From Anaerococcus pacaensis 9403502 (GTDB lineage Bacteria > Bacillota > Clostridia > Tissierellales > Peptoniphilaceae), in NCBI GenBank assembly GCA_000308255.3, contig HG326663.1, forward strand, positions 210,387 to 274,386: 64,000 nucleotides of DNA, given 5' to 3'. The notes below the pieces were generated by a model. The model made no database searches, was not told where the DNA came from, and was given only the letters and a program-made list of their open reading frames with translations. Within the stretch, counting starts at the first letter, position 1, and every line of letters starts with the position of its first letter. This document shows, piece by piece, positions 45,111 to 53,470 of the stretch. Both the position numbers and the translations under genes were made by a program.

Positions 45111-45258
45111 AACTAAATATAACTTTTTAATGAAATCCCAGTAAGGATATATTCCCGAATTACACTTTCATTTAGTTTAACACTTATCTCAGTGTAAAGA
45201 GATGCCGAGTATAAAAAGAGGTGGTACCGCAGTCTTTGCCCTCTTATACTCTTTTTTT
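45111..45258 (+). ncRNA. T-box riboswitch of tyrS, compact form
   Basis: The T-box sequence AGAGGTGGTACCGCAG lies at 45217-45232. The terminator pairs GAGTATAAAAAGAGG with the segment ending CCTCTTATACTC, followed by seven T. Stem I closes with AACTAAAT and ATTTAGTT. Inside it AGTA and GAA flank the specifier region, and TAC (Tyr) followed by A is the likely specifier codon in GAATTACACT. ACACT-AGTGT forms stem III. Stem I is only about 68 bases with no clear distal loops and there is no stem II. Uncharged tRNA-Tyr should favour the antiterminator and raise tyrS expression. Confidence 0.88.
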
Positions 45259-45281
45259 ATGATCAATTTTAGGAGGAAATA

Positions 45282-46532
45282 ATGAAAATCACATATGAAA
45301 AAGAATACACAAATGTATTTGATGAATTAGTAGAGCGTGGCTACTACGAACAAGCCACCGATGAAGCTGAGCTAAAGGAAAAATTAGCCAATGAAAAAAT
45401 GACCTTCTACTGTGGTTTTGATGCTACAGCAGATTCACTTACAGTAGGCCACCTTATCCAAATCATGGTAATGATCCGTATGCAAAACTACGGTCACCAA
45501 CCAATAGCCCTCCTTGGTGGAGGAACAACCATGATCGGTGACCCATCAGGTAGGAGTGATATGCGTATGGTCATGACAGAAGAAACCATAGACCACAACG
45601 CTGATTGCTTTTATAAGCAATTCCAAAGGTTTCTAGAATTTAGCGAAGGCAATGCCATAGTAGAAAATAACAAAAACTGGCTACTCGACCTAAAATTCAT
45701 CGACTTCCAAAGAGATGTAGGAAGTGAATTTTTGGTAAATGAAATGCTAAAAAAAGATGCTTACAAAAATCGTATGGCAGCAGGTGGGCTAACCTTCTTT
45801 GAATTCTCCTACATGCTCCTCCAATCATACGACTTCCTAGAACTCTACCGCCGCCACAACTGTACCCTTGAAATCGGTGGATCTGACCAATGGTCAAATA
45901 TCATCGGTGGTGTAGACCTCGTTCGTAAAAAAGAAGAAGACAAGGCATACGGAATGACCTTCTCACTACTAACCACTGCAGATGGTGTAAAGATGGGTAA
46001 AAGCCAAAAAGGTGCTGTATGGCTTGATGAAGAAAAAACTTCTCCATACGAGCTGTTCCAATATATGAGAAATGTTGATGATAGGGATGTAACTAAATTC
46101 TTACTTCAACTAACATTCCTACCAACCGCAGAATGTAAACGCCTAGGATCAGCTACAGAGGCAGCAGATATCAACCATGCCAAAGAAGTCTTAGCCTTTG
46201 AAGTAACCAAGCTAATCCATGGCGAAGACAAAGCCAAAGAAGCCCTAGATGCAGCAAAAGCCCTATTCCAAGGTGCCGGCAATGAAGATGCTATGCCAAC
46301 TACAGAAATCACATTAGCTGACCTACCAAAAGGCCTCCTACAAATGATGACCGATGTTGGCCTTACCAAATCAAATGGTGAAGCAAGAAGAACTGTCGAC
46401 CAAGGCGGAGTATCTATCAATGATGAAAAAGTAAAAGACAACAGCCTAGAAATCATAGCCGATATGTTTGAAGATGATAGAATTATCATCAAAAAAGGCA
46501 AGAAAAACTTCCACAGAATTATTTTAAAATAA
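45282..46532 (+). CDS. tyrS: Tyrosyl-tRNA synthetase
   Basis: The protein has 416 residues, normal for bacterial TyrRS. It shows FYCGFDATADSLTVGHLIQI (HIGH-like motif GHLI), GGSDQWSNIIGG in the tyrosine site, the KMSKS-like KMGKSQKG and a C-terminal S4 domain (GEARRTVDQGGVSIN). AGGAGG precedes the ATG. Expression is set by the T-box leader directly upstream. Confidence 0.96.
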   Translation: MKITYEKEYTNVFDELVERGYYEQATDEAELKEKLANEKMTFYCGFDATADSLTVGHLIQIMVMIRMQNYGHQPIALLGGGTTMIGDPSGRSDMRMVMTEETIDHNADCFYKQFQRFLEFSEGNAIVENNKNWLLDLKFIDFQRDVGSEFLVNEMLKKDAYKNRMAAGGLTFFEFSYMLLQSYDFLELYRRHNCTLEIGGSDQWSNIIGGVDLVRKKEEDKAYGMTFSLLTTADGVKMGKSQKGAVWLDEEKTSPYELFQYMRNVDDRDVTKFLLQLTFLPTAECKRLGSATEAADINHAKEVLAFEVTKLIHGEDKAKEALDAAKALFQGAGNEDAMPTTEITLADLPKGLLQMMTDVGLTKSNGEARRTVDQGGVSINDEKVKDNSLEIIADMFEDDRIIIKKGKKNFHRIILK

Positions 46533-46537
46533 AAGTC

Positions 46538-46566
46538 AGGCAAGCCCAAAAATGGACTTGCCTTTT
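46538..46566 (+). terminator. Terminator after tyrS
   Basis: AGGCAAG (46538-46544) pairs with CTTGCCT (46557-46563), followed by TTTC. Confidence 0.8.
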
Positions 46567-46569
46567 CAA

Positions 46570-46850
46570 TTAAATAATTTTATTTCTAATATCCCTTAAA
46601 AATAAACCCTCACTTTCTACCAAAGTTCTGATATGTGAGTATCTTCATCAGTCAAATCACATTTGACCCTACGCCCCATAACTATGGCAGATTTATCCAT
46701 AAAAAAGACAATCCATTGGTAAAATTATAGTGGAAATATTCCCTATCACTTGGCTTAATTCTAGGCAATATATCTACCAAAATATAGTATCCTTCTTTCA
46801 TTTCAAAGGGTATTTAATTTTACATAAATGTTCTTTCGCTTCGTATATCC
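46570..46850 (-). pseudogene. Decayed gene remnant between tyrS and DUF3793 gene
   Basis: The 390-base gap has no intact gene. On the minus strand protein-like stretches follow in changing frames: EAKEHLCKIKY, then MKEGYYILVDILPRIKPSDR and EYFHYNFTNGLSFLW, then MDKSAIVMGRRVKCDLTDED, then SEGLFLRDIRNKII and a stop at 46570. At least two or three frameshifts would be needed to join them. This is a decayed gene of unknown family. Confidence 0.45.
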
Positions 46851-46870
46851 CACCATTTATTTATCCTAGC

Positions 46871-46894
46871 AAAAAAGATGGGAAAACCCATCTT
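46871..46894 (-). terminator. Terminator after DUF3793 gene
   Basis: AAGATGGG and CCCATCTT form a perfect stem (46875-46894) followed on the minus strand by six T. Confidence 0.88.
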
Positions 46895-46922
46895 CATATG
46901 CTGACATTGGTATGAATAATTA

Positions 46923-47465
46923 CTAGATGTGAACGAGATCTTTAATTGAAACCCCATCTTCTAACGACTGTTTGAAGGCTAAACGGGTTTTATGGTAGAG
47001 GTCAAAAAGCTTTTCTTTCTCCTCCAAATTATGATAGACCTTCCAATAGCCGCAACCTAGGTAGTTTCTACCATTATTATCTATAAAGCCTTTCACATCC
47101 TCGTAAGGATAACCTAGAAATAAACCAATTTCATGAGGAAATTCGCCCGTACAAAGCTTCATTGATACACAATCTATGCATGAATCGAGCTTAGCTGGTT
47201 CATAGCCATTGGCCTTTAGCATTCTTTTTACCTTACAAGAATTGATACATTTATCTAGCTCAGCCCTCCTATAACAAAGGACTGATGATGCCTTCTCTCT
47301 TTTTGCTACTATCCTAAAATAGATATCAAAGGCATTGTATTCCTCATTCCAAGCCTCAACTAAACCATCCACATCATAACACTGATTGGAGACTGTAAAG
47401 AGATTGGATGGTTTGATGTTGGCAAGGACGGATGAGGCATACTCAGCTAAGAGTTCATCACCCAT
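46923..47465 (-). CDS. DUF3793-family protein
   Basis: The protein has 180 residues. ANIKPSNLFTVSNQC near the start, KREKASSVLCYRRAELDK and FPHEIGLFLGYPYEDVKGFIDNNGRNYLGCGYWKVY near the centre match DUF3793, a family of unknown role in anaerobic Firmicutes. Several Cys are present. It follows flavodoxin by eight bases and shares its Fur-box promoter, so it is probably induced by iron limitation. The biochemical role is unknown. Confidence 0.82.
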   Translation of the reverse strand: MGDELLAEYASSVLANIKPSNLFTVSNQCYDVDGLVEAWNEEYNAFDIYFRIVAKREKASSVLCYRRAELDKCINSCKVKRMLKANGYEPAKLDSCIDCVSMKLCTGEFPHEIGLFLGYPYEDVKGFIDNNGRNYLGCGYWKVYHNLEEKEKLFDLYHKTRLAFKQSLEDGVSIKDLVHI

Positions 47466-47473
47466 TGATCTAT

Positions 47474-47902
47474 TTAGAACTTACTAGCTAGTTTATCTGC
47501 AAGTTTATGACACTTATCTAAATCATCAGATGGATCACCATAAATTTTTAGTCCATCTGCAGCAAGGTTGATACCGTGCTCTTTGCAACGCTCTTGCCAG
47601 TCTTCCATCCATTCGCCATCATTCCATTCGTATGAACCAAAGATCACTGTTGGTTTATCAGATAAATTATCTTCCACAGCTTCAAACATAGGCTCGAATT
47701 CATCTGACTCTAACTCTTCTGCGCCCATAGCTGGACATCCAAAAGCAAAGCCCTCGTATGAATCAACTGATGATGTATCAAAGCTTGCTGCTTCTATTAC
47801 TTCAACTTCACATGATTTTTCTTGTAATCTTTCTGCAATCGCATTTGCCATTGCTTCTGTATTACCTGTTCCTGACCAATAAACTACTGCTATTTTAGAC
47901 AT
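47474..47902 (-). CDS. Flavodoxin
   Basis: The protein has 142 residues, typical for short-chain flavodoxin. The FMN phosphate loop is WSGTGNTEAM (about 9-18) and the flanking loops are FGCPAMGAEELESD and FGSYEWNDGEW. It carries low-potential electrons in place of ferredoxin. AAAGGAG precedes the ATG. The promoter is overlaid by a Fur box, consistent with use under iron limitation. Confidence 0.94.
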   Translation of the reverse strand: MSKIAVVYWSGTGNTEAMANAIAERLQEKSCEVEVIEAASFDTSSVDSYEGFAFGCPAMGAEELESDEFEPMFEAVEDNLSDKPTVIFGSYEWNDGEWMEDWQERCKEHGINLAADGLKIYGDPSDDLDKCHKLADKLASKF

Positions 47903-47933
47903 ATTATTACTCCTTTACATTGTAGTCGTTATT

Positions 47934-47963
47934 ATTATATCAGATAATGATACTCATTATCAA
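47934..47963 (-). promoter_or_regulatory. Promoter and Fur box of flavodoxin-DUF3793 operon
   Basis: On the minus strand TTGATA (47958-47963) and TATAAT (47934-47939) are 18 bases apart. Between and over them lies GATAATGATACTCATTATC (47943-47961), one base off the 19-base Fur consensus. Iron-bound Fur would block polymerase. Confidence 0.85.
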
Positions 47964-47975
47964 ATATTTTTTAAA

Positions 47976-48015
47976 AATTTTATTGAGGATACGATTAGAT
48001 TTATCATACCCTCAA
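47976..48015 (-). terminator. Terminator of feo operon
   Basis: On the minus strand TTGAGGGTATGAT and ATCGTATCCTCAA pair (within 47983-48015), followed by TAAAATTTTT. Confidence 0.7.
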
Positions 48016-48018
48016 TAC

Positions 48019-48183
48019 TTAATTTAGTTTGTCCTTATTAAAGCCTTTCTTAGGATTGTGGCCTGGGCAATCTTTGCAACCTACTTCTCCTGTATCCTTG
48101 ATATATCTGTTATATATTATATAGGCACAGATTGCTACTACAGCTAGTAGGACTAGCCATGATTGAATGTTCATTTCTCCCAT
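48019..48183 (-). CDS. FeoB-associated Cys-rich membrane protein
   Basis: The protein has 54 residues: a membrane segment (about 8-26) then the short tail GEVGCKDCPGHNPKKG with a CxxC pair. This is the FeoB-associated Cys-rich protein family found after feoB. AAGGAG lies six bases before the chosen ATG. It may help iron delivery or feo assembly; the mechanism is unknown. Confidence 0.83.
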   Translation of the reverse strand: MGEMNIQSWLVLLAVVAICAYIIYNRYIKDTGEVGCKDCPGHNPKKGFNKDKLN

Positions 48184-48193
48184 AATTATCTCC

Positions 48194-50350
48194 TTAATTG
48201 TGGGCAAGCTCTGCCCTATATGATTTGTTTTCTCTGACTTGATCTACAGGTCTAAAGATTAAAAATAGCATGATAGCTAGTACCACTATTGCTATGACAG
48301 TTGACATTCCAAATACTCCATAAGCAAAGAAATTTGCTAGTTGGTAGAAGATAAATGTCACTGCGTAGGCAAAGCCCATTTGGTAGGCTACTGTAAGTAG
48401 TGTCCATTTCCTATCGCCCATTTCGGTGCGTATAGCTCCGACAGCTGCAAAGCAAGGCATGCAGAGCATGTTAAATAATAGGAATGAGTAGCCTGCTATA
48501 GGTGTGCCTAGAATTTTGTTGAAGGCTACCAGAAGTGCTTGTGATTCTTCTGTTACATCTGCACCTACATTTAGAAATACTCCAAGAGTTGAAACTATCA
48601 TTTCTTTTGCAACAAAGCCTGTGATTGTGGCAACTGTAGCTTGCCAGTGGCCAAAGCCTACTGGATTAAATATCACTGCTATATATGAACCTATTACACC
48701 CAGTATAGATTCTGATGGGTTGTCTGTTACTAAATTTAGACTAAAGTCAAAGTTACTTAGGACAAATATCACTACTGTCGATAGTAGGATAACAGTACCA
48801 GCTCTTCTAACGTATGATTTTGATTTATTCCATACATCTGTAGCTACCGACTTAGCACGAGGGGCGTGATATGGTGGTAGTTCCATAATAAATGGTGCTG
48901 GGTCTGAAGCAAATGACTTAAATTTCTTCAAAATAACTCCACTTATAAGGATAGCTGCGACACCTATAAAGTAAAAACTAAAGGTAATAAGAGCTCTGTT
49001 TCTGGGGAAGAAAGCTCCCGCTATGAGAGCTATTACTGGTAGTTTGGCAGAGCATGGCATAAATGATGTAGTCATAATAGTAATTCTTCTATCTCTGTCG
49101 TTTTCTATAGTACGAGACGCTTGAATTCCTGGCACAGCACAACCAGTCGATACCATAGCTGGTATAAAGCTCTTTCCTGATAGGCCAAATCTTCTAAATA
49201 GCCTATCCATGATAAAGGCAACTCTTGACATATATCCAACATCTTCAAGGATTGAAAGAAGTGCAAATAGTACTATCATTTGAGGTAGGAAACCAAGTAC
49301 AGCTCCCACACCTGCAAGGATTCCATCTGTCACTAGACTAGATATTACTTCATTAACATTGGCACTTTCAAGTAGACTCCCGACAGCTGGGATTAGTGTT
49401 TCATCAAAAAATCTATTCACCCAATCTGTTGCAAGTGTACCAGGTGAATTTGGGTGCACAGCAAGTGTGTAGATTAAAAACATTGCTAGAGCAAAGATTG
49501 GTAGCCCCCATACTCTCGATGTAACGATATTGTCTATCTTATCTGTTTGGGTTTGCTTGATATCTGCCTTTTGTAGAACCCTATCAGATAAGGCCTCAAG
49601 CCTTAGATATCTCTCATTTGTGATAATAGCTTCCGCATCATCATCGAAATAAGCCTCACACTTATCTCTAATCTTAGCAATTTTTTTCTCATCTTCCTTA
49701 GAAATGCCAGTTCTAATTAGCATTTCCTTATCATTTTCAAAGGCCTTTATGGTATAAAAACGTCTGAGATCTTTTTCTACATAAGAATCAATGATGTTTC
49801 TAACTTCAGATAATTCATTTTCTAGTTCATATGAAAAATCTAGAGGAATTGGATAATAATCATTTTCACTAGCATGTATGATTTCATTTATTAAAACATC
49901 CACCCCATCCTCTTTATTTGCCACTACTTCTACTACTGGGCAACCTAATAGTTCGCTTAGCTCGGCTACATCTATATCATCGCCCCTTTGTCTGACTATA
50001 TCCACCATGTTTAAGGCAATAATTACAGGTATCCCTAGCTCTGCTAACTGGCTGGTTAGATATAGGTTGCGGATAAGGTTTGTTCCATCTACTAGATTTA
50101 CAATTAAATCTGGTCTTTCCTTTAGTAGATAAGTACGAGCTACCTTTTCTTCTAGGGTGTATGGGGATAGGGAATATATACCTGGCAAGTCTTGAATAAT
50201 GATATCCTTATGACCCTTTAGGTTTCCTTCTTTCTTATCAACAGTAACCCCAGGCCAGTTGCCGACTCTTTGATTAGACCCTGTGAGGGCATTAAAAAGG
50301 GTGGTCTTGCCGGAGTTTGGATTACCTGTTAAAGCCACTTTAAAACTCAT
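48194..50350 (-). CDS. feoB: Ferrous iron transporter FeoB
   Basis: The protein has 718 residues. The N-terminal G domain has G1 GNPNSGKTT (8-16), G3 DLPG and G4 NMVD, followed by a helical spacer. The membrane domain holds the two Gate motifs with conserved Cys (VSTGCAVPGI and MLCMPCFAAVG). It imports Fe(II) across the membrane. It overlaps feoA by four bases. Confidence 0.95.
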   Translation of the reverse strand: MSFKVALTGNPNSGKTTLFNALTGSNQRVGNWPGVTVDKKEGNLKGHKDIIIQDLPGIYSLSPYTLEEKVARTYLLKERPDLIVNLVDGTNLIRNLYLTSQLAELGIPVIIALNMVDIVRQRGDDIDVAELSELLGCPVVEVVANKEDGVDVLINEIIHASENDYYPIPLDFSYELENELSEVRNIIDSYVEKDLRRFYTIKAFENDKEMLIRTGISKEDEKKIAKIRDKCEAYFDDDAEAIITNERYLRLEALSDRVLQKADIKQTQTDKIDNIVTSRVWGLPIFALAMFLIYTLAVHPNSPGTLATDWVNRFFDETLIPAVGSLLESANVNEVISSLVTDGILAGVGAVLGFLPQMIVLFALLSILEDVGYMSRVAFIMDRLFRRFGLSGKSFIPAMVSTGCAVPGIQASRTIENDRDRRITIMTTSFMPCSAKLPVIALIAGAFFPRNRALITFSFYFIGVAAILISGVILKKFKSFASDPAPFIMELPPYHAPRAKSVATDVWNKSKSYVRRAGTVILLSTVVIFVLSNFDFSLNLVTDNPSESILGVIGSYIAVIFNPVGFGHWQATVATITGFVAKEMIVSTLGVFLNVGADVTEESQALLVAFNKILGTPIAGYSFLLFNMLCMPCFAAVGAIRTEMGDRKWTLLTVAYQMGFAYAVTFIFYQLANFFAYGVFGMSTVIAIVVLAIMLFLIFRPVDQVRENKSYRAELAHN

Positions 50351-50574
50351 ATCCCATCCACCATCACATTTCTCGCATCATCGCGTCTAATAGTAAGCTC
50401 AAAGCCCCTAAGGCTAATTTGCATTGGATCTCCCAGTGGGGCTACCTTTCTGACAAATACTTCTGTCCCCTTGGTAATACCCATATCCATAATGTGCCTC
50501 TTAGCAGGACCTGCACCCTCTATTTTAACTATCTTTAGTGTTTCACCCACTTTTGCATCTCCAAGTGATTTCAC
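50347..50574 (-). CDS. feoA: FeoA family protein
   Basis: The protein has 75 residues with the SH3-like FeoA fold: GETLKIVKIEG, then HIMDMGITKGTEVFVRKVAPLGDPMQI. It starts with GTG, set by AGGAGG six bases upstream. It assists FeoB in Fe(II) uptake. A Fur box covers the promoter 100 bases upstream. Confidence 0.93.
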   Translation of the reverse strand: MKSLGDAKVGETLKIVKIEGAGPAKRHIMDMGITKGTEVFVRKVAPLGDPMQISLRGFELTIRRDDARNVMVDGI

Positions 50575-50670
50575 TAGCTACCTCCTAACTTAAACATATA
50601 TGATAACAAAAGCTATTTAGCTTTTATAATCATTTATAAACACAACTAAAAATAACTTGTTTATGATTTT

Positions 50671-50703
50671 AGTATAACACATAAAATAATGATAATCAAT
50701 ATC
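50671..50703 (-). promoter_or_regulatory. Promoter and Fur box of feoAB
   Basis: On the minus strand TTGATT (50694-50699) and TATACT (50671-50676) are 17 bases apart. AATAATGATAATCAATATC (50685-50703) matches the Fur consensus at 17 of 19 bases and covers the spacer and -35. Confidence 0.8.
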
Positions 50704-50766
50704 AATTAAAGTGTTGACTAGTGCTAAAATTATATGCCATAAGGCTCTAAAAATCAAGCTTAAATG

Positions 50767-50783
50767 TGATAATGATTATTATT
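50767..50783. promoter_or_regulatory. Second Fur-like box upstream of feoA
   Basis: TGATAATGATTATTATTA-like sequence resembles half-overlapping Fur sites and lies about 65 bases upstream of the first box. The 306-base gap between feoA and the hydrolase gene otherwise holds no gene that I can see. Confidence 0.4.
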
Positions 50784-50863
50784 ACTACTTATAACTTGTG
50801 ATTTATTTTTCATTTTCCCAATATATCATGTGATTGGTTTAGCTATAAACTTAGATTCACTCT

Positions 50864-50887
50864 AAAAAAGAGCTAGTTTCCTAGCTC
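50864..50887 (-). terminator. Terminator overlapping hydrolase stop
   Basis: On the minus strand GAGCTAG and CTAGCTC (50870-50887) form the stem and six T follow. The gene stop codon lies in the stem. Confidence 0.85.
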
Positions 50888-51660
50888 CTGTATTCTTCAA
50901 AAAATTCATACATTTTATTAAAAGACTCAAGTCTCTGGTCAAAGTCTGAGAAATTGTGGTTGGTGCCTGCTATTTCTTCGTAAATGGCATCTGGAAAGGC
51001 CTCCTTGAGATCTAAGTTTGATTCTTTTGAGATGACATCATCTTCTCCGCCCCTTAGGATTTGAACTGGCCCAGCATAGGCTTTTGCAAAATCGTAGATA
51101 TCATATTTTTCTACATCTTCGACAAAAGTCTTGCCAATTTTAAGGCCTCCCACATCATCACCTTCTTCTCTATAAGTATATTTGAAAGCATCCTTTATCT
51201 TATCCATCAGCGCATTTTCTTCCTTACTAAAGTCAGCTGCAGGTGAGAAAAGTGATAGGGCTTTTGGATTTATTTCGCCTGCTAAAACTACTGCCACAGC
51301 CCCACCCATAGAGTGGCCTTTCCAAAACAAATTTTCTGTATCAACAAAGCTTTCTTTGGCCACAAAATCATGGATTAGTCTCGCTTCCTCGATTTCTCGT
51401 GTGAGAGTTATATCATAAAAGCTCCCATCTGATTCCCCACATCCTGAGAAGTCAAACCTATATACGATATAGCCATTTGATGTCAGATGCTTAGAATTTT
51501 GTATATTCATAAATTGGATGCCATTTCTATCATCCGCAAAGCCGTGGAAATAAATCACTGTTGGGTATTTATAATTTTCATTGAAATTATCGGGTGTATT
51601 TAGGACACCTCTTAAGCTTATTCCGTTGTCTTTATTTATTTCTTTATATATAAATTGCAC
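50881..51660 (-). CDS. Alpha/beta hydrolase
   Basis: The protein has 259 residues from a GTG chosen because GGAAGGG lies seven bases upstream; an open frame extends 55 codons further but reads as non-coding. The fold shows VIYFHGFADDRNG, FDFSGCGESDGSF, the nucleophile GHSMGG and GGEDDVISKESNL, with a final TNHNFSDF His. It is an esterase or acyl hydrolase of unknown substrate. It is divergent from the threonine aldolase gene. Confidence 0.85.
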   Translation of the reverse strand: MQFIYKEINKDNGISLRGVLNTPDNFNENYKYPTVIYFHGFADDRNGIQFMNIQNSKHLTSNGYIVYRFDFSGCGESDGSFYDITLTREIEEARLIHDFVAKESFVDTENLFWKGHSMGGAVAVVLAGEINPKALSLFSPAADFSKEENALMDKIKDAFKYTYREEGDDVGGLKIGKTFVEDVEKYDIYDFAKAYAGPVQILRGGEDDVISKESNLDLKEAFPDAIYEEIAGTNHNFSDFDQRLESFNKMYEFFEEYRS

Positions 51661-51717
51661 AATCTTACCCTTCCTTTTGATATAATATACCCATAGATAG
51701 ACTAATGAGGGGGATAT

Positions 51718-52731
51718 ATGTATTTTTTTGTAAATGACTACAATGATATAGGAACTGATGAGATACTTGATGCACTTGTGGCAGCTAAAGATGAATACAA
51801 TGTGGGCTATGGCTTTGATAATCACTCAAATCGCGCCCGTACTTTGATTAAAAAAGCTTTGACTAATGACAATGTGGATATACATTTTGTACCAGGCGGG
51901 ACTCCAGCAAATGTCTTAGGCCTAGCTTGTGGCATGCGCCAAGAAAACTCAGTACTAGCACCAATATCTGGCCACATCGAAGGCCACGAGGCTGGTTCTA
52001 TTGAGGCAACTGGGATCAAAATCGAAACTATACTTGCACCAAATGGTAAACTAAGTAGAGCACTATTAGAAGAAAAAATAAGCCAGTTCGGCCCAGAATA
52101 TACTACAGTCCCAAAGAAAGTCTATATTTCAAATACAACTGAGCTTGGGGAAGTGTATACGAAAAAAGAACTCGAAGATATATATGATTTTTGCAAGTCC
52201 AATGATATGTACTTATTTATAGACGGCGCCCGCCTTGCCCATGCCCTGGCTAGTGAAAAAGCTGATTACGACCTAACTGACATTTGTAATCTCTGTGATA
52301 TTTTCTATCTAGGCGGAACAAAAAATGGGTTAATGCTTGGAGAAGCAATCGTAATAGTAAATGAGGATCTAAAGAAAAACTTTATCAACCTACAAAAACA
52401 AAAGGGCTACATCCTAGCCAAATCATTCGCCCTAGGCATAATGTTTGAAACTTTATTTAAAGATAGTGATTCCTACACCAAAGGTGCCCGCCATGCCTAT
52501 GAAATGGCCAAAAAATTAGCAGAAGGCTTTGAGGCTAAGGGTTATGAGCTTGCTTATCCATTTGAATCCAACCAAGTCTTTGTGAAAATCGATGATGAAA
52601 CGCTTACTAAATGGGAAAATCTTGCTGCTTTTGAAATAAGCGGTAGAGATAACGATATGAACATCGTGCGATTTGTTACTACATATAGGACAAGTACATC
52701 TGATATCGATGGATTCTTAGCTGCAATATAA
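51718..52731 (+). CDS. ltaE: Low-specificity threonine aldolase (beta-eliminating lyase family)
   Basis: The protein has 337 residues of the PLP-dependent aldolase fold (PF01212). FVPGGTPANVLGLACGM, then the acid-rich YLFIDGARLAHALAS and the PLP Lys in YLGGTKNGLMLGEA are visible. It splits threonine to glycine and acetaldehyde; specificity toward allo-threonine or other beta-hydroxy amino acids cannot be read. AGGGGG precedes the ATG. With ilvA elsewhere in the window it gives two routes for threonine use. Confidence 0.87.
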   Translation: MYFFVNDYNDIGTDEILDALVAAKDEYNVGYGFDNHSNRARTLIKKALTNDNVDIHFVPGGTPANVLGLACGMRQENSVLAPISGHIEGHEAGSIEATGIKIETILAPNGKLSRALLEEKISQFGPEYTTVPKKVYISNTTELGEVYTKKELEDIYDFCKSNDMYLFIDGARLAHALASEKADYDLTDICNLCDIFYLGGTKNGLMLGEAIVIVNEDLKKNFINLQKQKGYILAKSFALGIMFETLFKDSDSYTKGARHAYEMAKKLAEGFEAKGYELAYPFESNQVFVKIDDETLTKWENLAAFEISGRDNDMNIVRFVTTYRTSTSDIDGFLAAI

Positions 52732-52732
52732 A

Positions 52733-52756
52733 AGCAGCCACTCAAAAGTGGCTGCT
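52733..52756. terminator. Bidirectional terminator
   Basis: AGCAGCCACT and AGTGGCTGCT pair perfectly with a CAAA loop. The T run is clearer on the minus strand, where it ends the secreted coiled-coil gene. Confidence 0.8.
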
Positions 52757-52759
52757 AAT

Positions 52760-53413
52760 TTATTTTACTTCTTTAAGTACATCATCGTATTCAGCTAGGG
52801 CATTTTTGGCTTGTTTTTGAAGATTTTTAGCATCTTTTAATAATTTATCCAACTTAGCTCTAACTTTTACAATAGTTTGTGGTGTATTTTCTATTAAGAA
52901 TGTGGCTGAGCCAATAACAGTTTCATTTTCTGATATAGCCTTAGCCATAGCATTTCTGGAGTTCTTTAATTCTTCTATATCATGGTATCCGGTAGATATA
53001 TAAGTGTATTTTTTATTTACAAATACAGTTTTTCCACCTGTTTTTACTAGCTCTTTATTTGCTACCAACTCATCAATTCTCTCTGCTAAATTGGTATATT
53101 GCTCGATAAATTCGGTGTCCTTATTTAACTGCTTAGTTAAGCCATCAGCGCCCAGTTCGGCTACAGTTTTCTTATTTTCTATAAAAGACTTGTAAGCTTT
53201 TTGGTGTTTTATAAACTCTTTTTCTATTTCCGCTAATTCTGATTTTAAACTAGCTGGAAAACTTGGGTCTTCTTTGAAGTCTTTGATATAGAGCTCTATC
53301 TGTTTTGGGTCCGTGTCATCTACAGTTTGGCCAATATTTGATGCATGGCTTGTAGTGATAGTAGCCATGCTAGTTGCAAGGGTAAAAGCTAAAACAAATG
53401 TAAATTTTTTCAT
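52760..53413 (-). CDS. Secreted coiled-coil protein of unknown function
   Basis: The protein has 217 residues. A signal peptide (about 1-25, ending near TSHAS) has no lipobox Cys. The mature part is largely helical and charged with long coiled-coil runs (about 60-100 and 150-215) and a short beta region in the middle. No family is recognised. AAAGGAG precedes the ATG. Confidence 0.75.
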   Translation of the reverse strand: MKKFTFVLAFTLATSMATITTSHASNIGQTVDDTDPKQIELYIKDFKEDPSFPASLKSELAEIEKEFIKHQKAYKSFIENKKTVAELGADGLTKQLNKDTEFIEQYTNLAERIDELVANKELVKTGGKTVFVNKKYTYISTGYHDIEELKNSRNAMAKAISENETVIGSATFLIENTPQTIVKVRAKLDKLLKDAKNLQKQAKNALAEYDDVLKEVK

Positions 53414-53470
53414 GATGAACTCCTTTTTTAGAAATTAGTCAATTACTTCTTCAGCTGAATCTTTCGCTCT

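Noticed and set aside
46730..46915. Plus-strand open frame of 61 codons after tyrS
   Set aside because: It starts without a ribosome site, runs through a terminator stem and lies opposite a remnant with better protein-like content.
51661..51825. Longer N-terminus of the alpha/beta hydrolase with 55 extra residues
   Set aside because: The extension crosses into the threonine aldolase promoter and gene, lacks a ribosome site, and the GTG at 51660 has a strong one.
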